This document shows positions 19,049-27,892 of a stretch of 64,000 bases of DNA, piece by piece. The notes under the pieces are model-generated. The model made no database searches and had not been told where the DNA came from. It was given only the letters and a program-made list of their open reading frames with translations. Within the stretch, counting starts at the first letter, position 1, and the number at the start of each line of letters is the position of its first letter. The stretch comes from Pseudoalteromonas phenolica (GTDB lineage: Bacteria > Pseudomonadota > Gammaproteobacteria > Enterobacterales > Alteromonadaceae), in contig NZ_PPSW01000007.1 of the NCBI RefSeq assembly GCF_005876835.1, positions 310,001 through 374,000 on the forward strand. Direction: 5' to 3'. The translations under genes and the position numbers were made by a program.

Positions 19049-19654
19049 CTAGCCATTGATCTGGAAAGAGATTTTGTTTTGAACACCGGCCACTTCAACC
19101 GCTTCGCCGTTCACAACACGGGGTTTATACTTAAATTTCAAGGCTGCATCCAATGCGGCTCTGTCGAAAATGCTCTGTGGTTCAGCTGTAATCACTTTAG
19201 GTTCACGAACTGTACCTTGCTTAGTTACTATAAACTCAACAATTACGTATCCTTCAATCCCTCTTGAAAGAGCACGTCTTGGATAGACTGGAGCGACTTT
19301 TACAATTGGAAGATACTCACCATCACTTGATTCCAAAGCTAAACCACCACCCAAATCAACATCTGCTTGCACATCAGCACTAAAATCAAAGTCAGTGCCT
19401 GCTGCATCTAAATTATTAGCCTGCATTTGAGGCGCCTCCATTGGCGGTGGGGGCTCCTTAGGTGTTGGTGGTTTCTGTGGTTTACGCTCTTTCTTTTGAA
19501 CCGTTTCTTCTTTCATTAACCTAACAAAGTCAAGTACCTGACCTTTTGCAGGCTCAGTCATTGCACCTTCGCCACTCTGGATCAAAGCCTGCATTCCCAA
19601 AAATAGGAAGAAGGTGATAGTGGCAGCAATTAATAAAGCGGTTAAATAACGCAT
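19049..19654 (-). CDS. tonB: TonB2-type energy transducer
   Basis: TonB links the inner-membrane ExbB-ExbD motor to outer-membrane receptors. The 201-residue protein has one N-terminal membrane anchor (residues 3-23), a proline- and lysine-rich spacer with KPQKPPTPKEPPPPM, and a C-terminal TonB domain (residues 110-201) with YPRRALSRGIEGYVIVEFIVTKQG. It is shorter than E. coli TonB, as usual for the TonB2 class. AGGAG precedes the ATG at 19654 and the gene follows exbD by eight bases. Confidence 0.92.
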   Translation of the reverse strand: MRYLTALLIAATITFFLFLGMQALIQSGEGAMTEPAKGQVLDFVRLMKEETVQKKERKPQKPPTPKEPPPPMEAPQMQANNLDAAGTDFDFSADVQADVDLGGGLALESSDGEYLPIVKVAPVYPRRALSRGIEGYVIVEFIVTKQGTVREPKVITAEPQSIFDRAALDAALKFKYKPRVVNGEAVEVAGVQNKISFQING

Positions 19655-19662
19655 TTTTGCTC

Positions 19663-20073
19663 CTATGATTCCTGCGCAGCAATTGATACATCAAACGCGC
19701 CTGCAGCTCGTGAAGCATCCATTACTTTGATAAGTAGCTCAGTTGTCGCCTTCTTATCTGCTTGGATAACTACACTGCCTTGTGGGTTTTCAGCTTTTAG
19801 ACGTTCGATATTTGCTTGGACAGCACGAATGTCAATCTGACGTTTGTTTATCCAAATCTCACCTTTGTCAGAAATTGCCACTAAAATATTTGCACGTTGC
19901 TTTTTAACTGCTGTGGCTGCTTCCGGACGGTTTACATCAATACCTGCTTCTTTTACGAAAGAAGCGGTAACGATGAAGAAAATTAGCATGATGAATACAA
20001 CATCTAGCATTGGGGTCATATTAATTTCTTCTGCTTCTTCTTCTTGAAAAACTTTTGCTAATGGCGCTCTCAT
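19663..20073 (-). CDS. exbD: ExbD-type proton-channel subunit
   Basis: A 136-residue inner-membrane protein with one membrane helix (residues 22-42). The helix follows EEEAEEINMTPMLDVVFIML, in which the aspartate of MLDVVF is the proton-carrying residue of ExbD/TolR proteins. The rest is the periplasmic domain. It works with ExbB to energise TonB. It sits between exbB (20-base gap) and tonB (8-base gap) in one operon. Confidence 0.93.
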   Translation of the reverse strand: MRAPLAKVFQEEEAEEINMTPMLDVVFIMLIFFIVTASFVKEAGIDVNRPEAATAVKKQRANILVAISDKGEIWINKRQIDIRAVQANIERLKAENPQGSVVIQADKKATTELLIKVMDASRAAGAFDVSIAAQES

Positions 20074-20093
20074 AATTCTTTACCTTATGTTGC

Positions 20094-20621
20094 TTAGTGA
20101 TCTAACAACAATTTATCTTCTAATAACTCGACTTCACGTTTTGCTTTTCGCTGTAAAAATGTCACAGCAAATACACCAGAAAGTGCACCGACCATACCGG
20201 CCATGGTTGGAATGGTTGCTTTAGACACACCCGCAGCCATTGAACGTGCACTACCTGTACCTGTAATGGCCATCACATTGAAAACTTCAATCATGCCTGT
20301 AACTGTACCTAATAGCCCCAATAGAGGACATAAAGCAACCATGACACCAATGTATGGCAGGTTTGTATTTAACTTAATCCCAATGCGTGAAATCTGAGCT
20401 TGTTTAATTTGTTCCGCATTCCAGCTATTACGCTCTGAACGTGCTTTCCAGCTAGCGATTACCTCTTTGCGCTGTTGACGGTATAAACCGAATAGATAAA
20501 TAAAGCGCTCTAAAATAAGTAACCACATTGCGAAGATAAGGACACCGATGACCAGGAGTACCTGGCCACCTGTATCAAGAAAGCTGCGTAGTGCGTTAAT
20601 TGCATCTAGCAATAAAACCAC
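20094..20621 (-). CDS. exbB: ExbB-type proton-channel subunit
   Basis: A 175-residue MotA/TolQ/ExbB-family protein with a first membrane helix at residues 15-37. The paired helices at about 90-112 and 128-155 hold the channel signature (GLLGTVTGMIEVFNVMAITGTGS, ATIPTMAGMVGALSGVFAV). It begins at GTG 20621, only two bases after the ttpC stop, with GGAG inside the end of ttpC, so the two are probably translationally coupled. It is smaller than E. coli ExbB, as usual for the ExbB2 class. Confidence 0.93.
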   Translation of the reverse strand: MVLLLDAINALRSFLDTGGQVLLVIGVLIFAMWLLILERFIYLFGLYRQQRKEVIASWKARSERNSWNAEQIKQAQISRIGIKLNTNLPYIGVMVALCPLLGLLGTVTGMIEVFNVMAITGTGSARSMAAGVSKATIPTMAGMVGALSGVFAVTFLQRKAKREVELLEDKLLLDH

Positions 20622-20623
20622 GT

Positions 20624-21988
20624 TTACGCTCCTTTCTCGCTACGCTCTGCAATAATGCCAGCGCTTTGTTCTTGCAAAATAAGTAACAAGTTACGTGAAC
20701 GAGTATTTAAAAGCGTGTATAAGAATACAGTTGGGATAGCAACAACTAGACCCAGTACGGTTGTAACAAGTGCCTGCGAAATACCACCCGCCATCAGTTT
20801 AGGATCACCCGTACCGAATAAAGTGATAGCCTGGAAGGTGTTAATCATACCCGTTACTGTACCTAGTAGACCTAGCAGTGGCGCTACAACTGAGATAATC
20901 TTGATCAGGGTTAGATTACGAGTAATCTTTGGCATTTCACGTAGGATTGCTTCGCTTAGCTTTAACTCAAGCGTGTCGTAAGCAACATCTGGATACTGCT
21001 CTTTAACTTTCATCACACGACCTAGCGGGTTATCTTCACGCGGTGTCCTGTCTTTAAGTTGACGACGGATTTTAGCACTCATCAACATTAAACTAATGAA
21101 ACGTTCAAGTGCGATAAGTAAAGCGATAACACCAGTTGCTAAAATCACATAACCAACAGAGCCACCTTGGTGAACCTGCTCTTCTGTATTAGGCGCTTGA
21201 ACTAATAGGCCTAAAATAGAACCACCGGTTGGATCTAGTGCGAAATCAACTACACCGCTATTTGCCGCTTGTAAATCTGCAGCTGAAGTCTGATAACGTG
21301 CAACCGGTTGTCTTGTTAGTTCTGAAATTGTGTTTGTGACAGGGTTGAAAGCTAAATATTTGCCATCAGCGATTAAGTTAAACGCACCAACACGAAGAAC
21401 TTCTTTATTTACTTTCTCGCCACCAGCAACAATGACTTCTGCGTTATAACGAGAAACTTTACCTTGCTCTGTCATTTCACGTTGTAGTTCAAACCAAACC
21501 TTTTCAATATCTTCAATTGATGCGAGTTTTGAGCTTGAGCCCATCTTTGCTGCCATTTCATCCATGAACACGCTGCGACCAGCAATTTCAGCAGAAACAA
21601 CTGATGTTTGGAATTTATTGCTAGCATCACCTGATACTTGCTGAAGTACACCAAATAGCTCTTTTAGTGTACCCATACGTTTACTTAACGTATCAGACAA
21701 GTTTTGAAGCTTGATTTCATTTTCTTCAAATGACGTTTCTAAACGCTCTGAACGAGTTAGTTGCGCATTTCTGTCTGAAGTAAGCTTGCGAAGTGCTGCA
21801 TCTTGTTCATTACGTTTTGCGACAAATTCCGCTTCTCTGGCTTTATTTTCGGAAGTTTGTGCAACCTGCCCTTGCTCTAATGTTTTAAGTAATGCATCTA
21901 AGTTAAGTTCGTCGGCCATTGCTGCGCCTGATAAACCGAATGTCGTCGCTAAAATCGCAGCTTGACTAAATTTCTTTAACAGTTTCAT
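20624..21988 (-). CDS. ttpC: TtpC-like MotA/TolQ/ExbB family protein
   Basis: The 454-residue protein has a signal peptide (cleaved after AMA, near residue 25), a coiled-coil periplasmic part at about residues 30-110, and a C-terminal ExbB-like channel region at residues 270-440. That region carries LLGLLGTVTGMINTFQAITLFGTGDP and the following AGGISQALVTTVLGLVVAIP. This is the layout of TtpC, the additional protein needed for TonB2 function in Vibrio. It is second in the operon, 11 bases after the DUF3450 gene. Confidence in the family is high; the precise mechanical role is known only in outline. Confidence 0.9.
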   Translation of the reverse strand: MKLLKKFSQAAILATTFGLSGAAMADELNLDALLKTLEQGQVAQTSENKAREAEFVAKRNEQDAALRKLTSDRNAQLTRSERLETSFEENEIKLQNLSDTLSKRMGTLKELFGVLQQVSGDASNKFQTSVVSAEIAGRSVFMDEMAAKMGSSSKLASIEDIEKVWFELQREMTEQGKVSRYNAEVIVAGGEKVNKEVLRVGAFNLIADGKYLAFNPVTNTISELTRQPVARYQTSAADLQAANSGVVDFALDPTGGSILGLLVQAPNTEEQVHQGGSVGYVILATGVIALLIALERFISLMLMSAKIRRQLKDRTPREDNPLGRVMKVKEQYPDVAYDTLELKLSEAILREMPKITRNLTLIKIISVVAPLLGLLGTVTGMINTFQAITLFGTGDPKLMAGGISQALVTTVLGLVVAIPTVFLYTLLNTRSRNLLLILQEQSAGIIAERSEKGA

Positions 21989-21999
21989 TTTAAGACCTC

Positions 22000-22752
22000 T
22001 TATTTCGCAGCATTGATTGGTAGCGTTAACATATCTGGGGCTAGCTGTTTACGTGCTATGCGTAGCGCTTTATTGATTTGGCTAATGTTTGTGTCTGGTA
22101 ATTCTTTGAATTGTTTTGATTCTTTTTCCCAAATACCAGCCATTTTTCCATCTTTAGTGACATACATCAGTTCGAGACGACCGATACGTAAGAAGTCAAC
22201 TTCACGCTCTTGACCAGCAACGTTAATAAGCGCTGGATAGGCTTCAATTGTGCGACCGTATTCAACTTCAACTTGGTAAGCTTCAAGTACACGACGGAAT
22301 TTTTCACTTGATGTCACATCAGCACGTTCCATCATTTCACGAAGCTTTGAAACGCGCTGCTTACGCTCTTCCAATAAGAAAGGCACATCTAGAGCAACAA
22401 ACTGCTCAAGACCTGTGATCATGTTAAGCATTAACGGGGTGATCTGGCGCTCAATTACTGACACTTGGTCCATTGATGCATTGATATCAGCCATCTCTGC
22501 TAATTGGTTTTGAATTTGTTTATCTAATTGACTGTTGTAAACCATCAAACCATCAATTTCTTTATTTAATGTTTTGAATTGTTGCAATTTCGACTGCATA
22601 GAGTCAGAAATAGAGTCAATTTTTCCCTGAGTTTTTAAAGCAGAGTCATTAATCGCTGCACTTTTTTCAACAACAGGATTTAAAGAATTGGCGTGAACAC
22701 CAGTTACTGTTGTTAAAACACCTGCAAGAAGCAGAGGGTTAATGCACTTCAT
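22000..22752 (-). CDS. DUF3450 periplasmic protein of the Ton2 operon
   Basis: A 250-residue exported protein that is the first gene of the Ton2 operon. It has a signal peptide (MKCINPLLLAGVLTTVTGVHA) and a long coiled coil at residues 30-100, then the C-terminal DUF3450 region with RIGRLELMYVTKDGKMAGIWEK. DUF3450 genes regularly precede ttpC-exbB-exbD-tonB, so it probably supports that complex in the periplasm. The ATG at 22752 has AAGG eight bases upstream; a GTG three codons earlier is too close to that site. Its biochemical function is not known. Confidence 0.82.
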   Translation of the reverse strand: MKCINPLLLAGVLTTVTGVHANSLNPVVEKSAAINDSALKTQGKIDSISDSMQSKLQQFKTLNKEIDGLMVYNSQLDKQIQNQLAEMADINASMDQVSVIERQITPLMLNMITGLEQFVALDVPFLLEERKQRVSKLREMMERADVTSSEKFRRVLEAYQVEVEYGRTIEAYPALINVAGQEREVDFLRIGRLELMYVTKDGKMAGIWEKESKQFKELPDTNISQINKALRIARKQLAPDMLTLPINAAK

Positions 22753-22837
22753 CGCATACACCTTAGATTGATTGTTATGAAATTGCGTGCAGTTTAAAGC
22801 GGTAAAATGACAGTGGTGTTGCGCAAAAAATACAATT

Positions 22838-22855
22838 TTATTACAGGTGTAATAA
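22838..22855. promoter_or_regulatory. Perfect 18-bp palindrome before the Ton2 operon
   Basis: TTATTACA-GG-TGTAATAA is a perfect 8-bp inverted repeat with a 2-base spacer, 85 bases upstream of the DUF3450 start codon. The position fits an operator for the whole six-gene operon. It does not match the Fur, Zur, TyrR, HexR or LexA consensus. Confidence 0.5.
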
Positions 22856-22943
22856 TTGATATAAATACACTCGAGGGATGAAGATATAATTAATTACGGC
22901 TTATATCTCCTTCTAATCCATATTTATATCTATCAGTGCCAAA

Positions 22944-22977
22944 AATATAAAAAGCCCCAACAGGAGCTTTTTATATT
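22944..22977 (-). terminator. Terminator after the chemotaxis receptor
   Basis: On the minus strand a stem of about 14 bp with one mismatch (AATATAAAAAGC-CC against GG-GCTTTTTATATT) has a short loop near AACA and ends in T-rich sequence. It lies 16 bases past the receptor stop. Confidence 0.8.
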
Positions 22978-22992
22978 AGAGTTGATATGTAA

Positions 22993-24882
22993 TTAAACTT
23001 TAAATTTTAATAACATCTCTTCTAAGTTTCTAAATTGAGCTTGAAGTGTTCTACATTCTTCTAAGGTCTGATGAAGGTTATCGACACCTTGTTTACTGAT
23101 GTCACTGATGTGATGAATATCAGAATCAAGGTTATGTATAACGTCGTTTTGTTGTTGAGTTGCGCTAGCCACAGCATGATTAACACCATCAATTGCATCA
23201 ATGGCAGATGTAACAGATTGCATTTTATCACCTGCAGCAGCAGCTTTATCTGCACTTTCTGATGAGTCCTTCAATGCTTCAACCATAACGGCAACAGCTG
23301 TACTAGAGCCAAGTTGCAGGTCTGAAATGGTATTTTCGATTTCTTGAGTTGACTCTTGTGTGCGTTGTGCAAGTTGTCTCACTTCATCAGCAACGACAGC
23401 GAAACCTCTACCGGCTTCACCCGCCCTTGCAGCTTCTATTGCGGCATTAAGGGCTAAAAGATTAGTTTGTTCACTGACACCTTTTATTACTTCAAGTACT
23501 TGTCCAATACTAGCTGAATGTTGATCAAGACTTGTTACTGTGTCTTGCGCTTGAGCCATCTTGTCACTCAAAGAAGAAATACCAGCAATATTTGAATTAA
23601 GTACATCTTGACTATCTGCACTAAGATTATTTGCTTCAGAAGCAAGTTCAGATGCGTTATGTGCATTACTACTTATTTCTTGCGCGCTAGAAGACAATTC
23701 ATTGATGGCAGTTGCTACACTATCAGTACGTTTCGTTTGATCGTTATACAAAGAAAGCGCATCATTCGCTTGCTCATTCATACTGGTAATAGATTGTTGT
23801 AGGGTTAAGGTAGATTCTCGCACTTGCTTAATTGAGTCATGAATCTTGTCGACAAAGATATTAAATTGTGTCGACAGTTCTCCAAATTCATCTTCACTGG
23901 AGCAACTTAAACGTTGTGTTAAATCTCCTTCGCCTTGAGCAATGTCTTTAATGGCATCATTTAGTTCTTTAACTGGTCTCATCAAGTATTTAAGCAATAA
24001 TTGAAGCATCACAACAATTGCCACAACACCGATCACAAGATAAATCAAAGCCATGTTTCTAAATGAAGATACCGATGAGTAGGCAATCTCTTTATTAATT
24101 ACGACACCCAGATACCAATTCACGTTATTAATGCCATTCATAGGCACGAAAGACACGATTTTTTCTACACCCTCTAACTGCATTTCAATAAACTCACTTT
24201 GCAGAGAGAGGCGCTTTCCAAACAAGTTAGTCATTGGTTTGTCATTTAATCTTGTATTAGGGTGAGAAAGAATTCTGCCTTCACTATCTAGTAAAAAGCC
24301 ATAACCAAAACCTAAAAAATCAATTTCGTTTATGATATCTGTGATGGTGGCCATATCAATATCGCCACCAGCAACAGCGCTTAGTCGACCACTTTCAAAT
24401 AAGGGCACCACAGCAGAGATAGTTAACTCATTTGTCGTGACATCTATATAAGGCGTAGTAAATGCTGTAGAGCGCTTTTGTTCTGCCAGTTTATACCAGG
24501 GCCTTGTTGTCGCATCATAATCTGCTGGTAACTGAATTGATGGGTCATCTAAAACGAATGTACCATCTGGCATACCGATGTAAGTATTTTTAAATTCACC
24601 TGCGATATCAGCTGTTTTCAGACGACGTAAGATATCTGATTCAGTATCTGACTGTTTATGGCCTTTTGCAACAGACTCAACAATTTTGAGCCTATCATTC
24701 AACCAGTTGGCGATATTTTGAGAAACTGAATTTGATATTTCGTGCAAAACAGCGGTAAGTTGTTCTTGTGTTTGGGCTCTCATAACAATGAAGTTATTGA
24801 TTGTGAACAGCCCTAAGATGATCACTAAAACCAAAGACGCCGCGGCAGTTACTTTGGTAGAAAAACGTAATGATTGGAGCAT
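22993..24882 (-). CDS. Methyl-accepting chemotaxis protein with dCache domain
   Basis: A 629-residue receptor. Residues 10-30 are the first membrane helix, and residues 35-270 form a periplasmic double Cache domain with [20 protein letters not shown] and [17 protein letters not shown] second helix lies at 275-300, a HAMP domain at 300-350, and the signalling hairpin holds [21 protein letters not shown]. Cache domains usually bind amino acids, organic acids or similar small ligands; this one is not specified. The ATG at 24882 has AGGA seven bases upstream, whereas the longer form would need a TTG. It stands alone, with no che genes near. Confidence 0.93.
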   Translation of the reverse strand: MLQSLRFSTKVTAAASLVLVIILGLFTINNFIVMRAQTQEQLTAVLHEISNSVSQNIANWLNDRLKIVESVAKGHKQSDTESDILRRLKTADIAGEFKNTYIGMPDGTFVLDDPSIQLPADYDATTRPWYKLAEQKRSTAFTTPYIDVTTNELTISAVVPLFESGRLSAVAGGDIDMATITDIINEIDFLGFGYGFLLDSEGRILSHPNTRLNDKPMTNLFGKRLSLQSEFIEMQLEGVEKIVSFVPMNGINNVNWYLGVVINKEIAYSSVSSFRNMALIYLVIGVVAIVVMLQLLLKYLMRPVKELNDAIKDIAQGEGDLTQRLSCSSEDEFGELSTQFNIFVDKIHDSIKQVRESTLTLQQSITSMNEQANDALSLYNDQTKRTDSVATAINELSSSAQEISSNAHNASELASEANNLSADSQDVLNSNIAGISSLSDKMAQAQDTVTSLDQHSASIGQVLEVIKGVSEQTNLLALNAAIEAARAGEAGRGFAVVADEVRQLAQRTQESTQEIENTISDLQLGSSTAVAVMVEALKDSSESADKAAAAGDKMQSVTSAIDAIDGVNHAVASATQQQNDVIHNLDSDIHHISDISKQGVDNLHQTLEECRTLQAQFRNLEEMLLKFKV

Positions 24883-25075
24883 GGGGATCCTACTTATTTT
24901 ATATGAACGCAACCTTTGCAACTCTTTTTTAACAAATTTTTTAGTGTTACGCTCTATATAATCGACAGAATTTCATAAATCTTAAGCTCATTTAGTATAG
25001 AACATGTTTTTTTTGCAATTGCAGCTTAAGTACAAATAAGTAAAATACACAATCTTTTGCAAGGAGCGAAATAGA

Positions 25076-27247
25076 GTGTCTATGCTCTCAAGGCTATGGT
25101 TGTTTTGTTTCCTAGCTTTATTAACTACAACCACACACGTTAACGCTAAAAGTATTGCTGAACTCAAAGCAATTCAAAAGTTACCAAATAATAAGCTCAA
25201 ACTTAGAGCTTTCGAGCAAATTGATCCTACAAGCCTGACTGACCAAATTGCGGCATGTGAATACTATGTTTCTTATAGTAAAGCGCTCAGTAATGAAGGT
25301 CGAAGTGAAGAAGCCAAACAACGGTTGTTAAATGAAATAAATAGCCCAAGCTTTGATTACAATCATAGATGGACAGCAAGACTCTACAAAGATTTAGCAG
25401 ACATTCAGTACCACAACTATGACTATGAAGATGCACGCGAAACAATAAAAAAAGCGATATACCATTATGAAAAATCTGGCAATATTGAGTTTTTAACGCA
25501 TGGGATTGTAAGACAAGCTTCAATTGAACTTAGAACAAGTCACTATCTCAAAGGTATCAACATTATAAAAACTTACCAAAAAGAATACCAAAGTTGGCTT
25601 ACTGAGAAAGATCTTTCTAGTCTCTTTTACTTTTATGGACGTGCCTATGACCATCTTGGTGAGTTTCAAACTGCATTAGAGTTTAAGATCAAGGCCTTTG
25701 AGATAGATAAGAAACTGAATGCTGCTGATAAAAAAATGGCAAACAATTTATTTGGTATAGCAGACTCATACAATAAAATTGGTGAGCATCAATTATCTTA
25801 CAATAAATTTCTTGAAGCGTTAGCGTTAGACAGAAAGTCAGATAATAAACAAGATATTGGTCATAGCCTTGCCAAACTATCATACCAATCTTACAAACTG
25901 AAACTCTTCGATCTTGGTATTGAACACGCTGAGGAAGCGATTTCTGTCTTTCGCTATATAAAGCATCAACGAAATATTGCATGGTCTAAGCATAACCTAG
26001 CTTTAAACTATGCTGGTAAAGGAGAGCTTCGAAAGGCAATCATACTTGAGGAAGAAAACTATTCCTTCCTAAACAAAACTAAAAAAGACTACCAGTTAAA
26101 AACCTCTGTCTGGAATCATCTAGCCGAATTAAGCCTTGTAATTGACAACCCCAAAAAAGCGCTTAGCTATGCGAAACAAGCGTTCGAATTTGGTGATGTA
26201 GATACATTGAAAGACAGAAGGCAAGCAAGCCTTAGCATCATGCATCGTGCTTATTCAATAATGAAAGACTTTGAAAACGGTTATTTGGTACAAAACAAAT
26301 TACTTGAATTACAGTCTATTGAGCATAAAGAAAACTATGCAAATAGATTAGCTTTTTTAAAAAATACAATTGAAGCTAAAGAAAAAGAACAAAAACTTGC
26401 TGAGAAAGAACAAGAAAACCTATTAATCAGTAATGCATTAGCTCAGCAACAAAATCAACAAATGGTATTCATCATTCTATTTATTGTATTCGTCTCCTTT
26501 ACGATGATTATTTACATTAAAATAAGGCAAAATCGTGTTTTAGAACAGCAACAAAGACTGCATCTCAATAAACTACTTGAACAAAGAAACCAACTATTCT
26601 CGCAAATAGCACACGACCTGAGTAATCCAGTTACCGTTGCAAGCTTACATATTGAAGCGATGCAACATGAAATCATCGAGTGTAAACCTGAAAACCTTTC
26701 TAAAATTAGTGAAAAACTTACAGATCTAAACCATTTAGTTAAGGACTTAGCAGGTCTTGCTAAACTTGAAACTGCAAATTTCACATTAAGTACTCAACAA
26801 ACAGATTTAAACAAATTTGTTAGTGACATTCATGATGAATTGGCGACTCAAACTACAGAACAAAAACTGACTCTTGGGGCAAATAAATTTAACGAAACTT
26901 TCGCACACATAGATCCATTACGGGTTAAACAAATAATTGCTAATTTATATAGCAATGCAAAGAAATACACACATAAGGATGGTGAGATTGACGTGCATTT
27001 TGCAGCTTGTGAGCGTTATTTTAAAATAATCGTACAAGATAGTGCGCCATCAGTACCAAAAGAGCATTTAGGGCAAATTTTCGACCATCTGTTTCGTGTT
27101 CCAAATATGTCGAACACAGAAACACCCGGCCATGGCATAGGATTATCCATTGTTAAGCAAATTGTTGACTTACATCAGGGTGAGATTAATGCCTCAGAAA
27201 GCGAATTAGGTGGGTTGAAAATAGAGGTTGATTTACCGCTAAAATAA
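25076..27247 (+). CDS. TPR-sensor histidine kinase
   Basis: A 723-residue sensor kinase: signal peptide (residues 1-24), periplasmic tetratricopeptide repeats to about residue 430, then a membrane helix near residues 462-483. The cytoplasmic part is a HisKA domain with AHDLSNPV (phosphorylated His513) and an HATPase domain with NLYSNAKKYT and GHGIGLSIVKQIV. The usual N box reads NLYSNAKKYT, acceptable for catalysis. GTG at 25076 has AAGGAG nine bases upstream. No response regulator lies next to it, so its partner is elsewhere. Input signal unknown. Confidence 0.9.
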   Translation: MSMLSRLWLFCFLALLTTTTHVNAKSIAELKAIQKLPNNKLKLRAFEQIDPTSLTDQIAACEYYVSYSKALSNEGRSEEAKQRLLNEINSPSFDYNHRWTARLYKDLADIQYHNYDYEDARETIKKAIYHYEKSGNIEFLTHGIVRQASIELRTSHYLKGINIIKTYQKEYQSWLTEKDLSSLFYFYGRAYDHLGEFQTALEFKIKAFEIDKKLNAADKKMANNLFGIADSYNKIGEHQLSYNKFLEALALDRKSDNKQDIGHSLAKLSYQSYKLKLFDLGIEHAEEAISVFRYIKHQRNIAWSKHNLALNYAGKGELRKAIILEEENYSFLNKTKKDYQLKTSVWNHLAELSLVIDNPKKALSYAKQAFEFGDVDTLKDRRQASLSIMHRAYSIMKDFENGYLVQNKLLELQSIEHKENYANRLAFLKNTIEAKEKEQKLAEKEQENLLISNALAQQQNQQMVFIILFIVFVSFTMIIYIKIRQNRVLEQQQRLHLNKLLEQRNQLFSQIAHDLSNPVTVASLHIEAMQHEIIECKPENLSKISEKLTDLNHLVKDLAGLAKLETANFTLSTQQTDLNKFVSDIHDELATQTTEQKLTLGANKFNETFAHIDPLRVKQIIANLYSNAKKYTHKDGEIDVHFAACERYFKIIVQDSAPSVPKEHLGQIFDHLFRVPNMSNTETPGHGIGLSIVKQIVDLHQGEINASESELGGLKIEVDLPLK

Positions 27248-27257
27248 AAATATGAAA

Positions 27258-27294
27258 AGTAAAAAGCTAGAGAGAAAAGGTCTAGCTTTTTACT
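27258..27294. terminator. Bidirectional terminator
   Basis: A 14-bp perfect stem, AGTAAAAAGCTAGA with its complement, has a nine-base loop and T or A runs on each arm. It lies between the kinase gene and the converging ycgN and could serve both. Confidence 0.85.
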
Positions 27295-27303
27295 GAGTTT
27301 CAA

Positions 27304-27801
27304 TTAATCACAATCAAATTCTGGCCAATCGACTATGTAGTCTTCAAAATCTTCTTCAATATCGACTGTATTGTCTTTAGTTACTCTACCTTGAATACTG
27401 ATCCCAAGCTCATTCATTTTGTCCTTTTTGCCTTTATTCAGCAAAGGATGCCAACTTGCTAAGCCCCTGCCTTCATAAAGGCGCCTGTAGCTACAACTAT
27501 TAGGCATGAAAAAAATATCTTTCAGGTTTTCTTTGGTGAGTTTGACGCAAGATGGTACGAGCGTTTGTCTTTCTGCATAACGTGTACATGCACAAGTCTG
27601 CTCATCGATGTACTGACAAACTAAACTTGAATATATAAGTGTTTCTCCCTCTCGTAGATGATCCGTACTTGAAAAGTCCTCTTCATCACTGTCTATAAAA
27701 GAATGTAGACAACACTTACCACACCCATCACAAATGCTTTCCCACTCTTGGTCATTCATTTGCTCAAGCGATTTAGTTTGCCAAAATTGTTCTGCGCCCA
27801 T
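27304..27801 (-). CDS. ycgN: YcgN-type UPF0260 cysteine-rich protein
   Basis: A 165-residue cytoplasmic protein of the UPF0260/YkgJ-like family. CDGCGKCCLHSF near residues 25-36 and further cysteines (CQYIDEQTCACTRY, PSCVKLT, PNSCSYRRLY) form the metal-binding set of the zinc- or iron-chelating domain. E. coli YcgN is similar in length and lies near ycgL and minCDE, which are about 7 kb away here. The exact function is unknown. Confidence 0.88.
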   Translation of the reverse strand: MGAEQFWQTKSLEQMNDQEWESICDGCGKCCLHSFIDSDEEDFSSTDHLREGETLIYSSLVCQYIDEQTCACTRYAERQTLVPSCVKLTKENLKDIFFMPNSCSYRRLYEGRGLASWHPLLNKGKKDKMNELGISIQGRVTKDNTVDIEEDFEDYIVDWPEFDCD

Positions 27802-27892
27802 TGTTTTCTCAAATTACTATAAACACGTAAATTTTACTTGATGGAAGCATGACAAGCAAAGGGCCAACTAATGTTGACCCAAAAAGCAAAAA

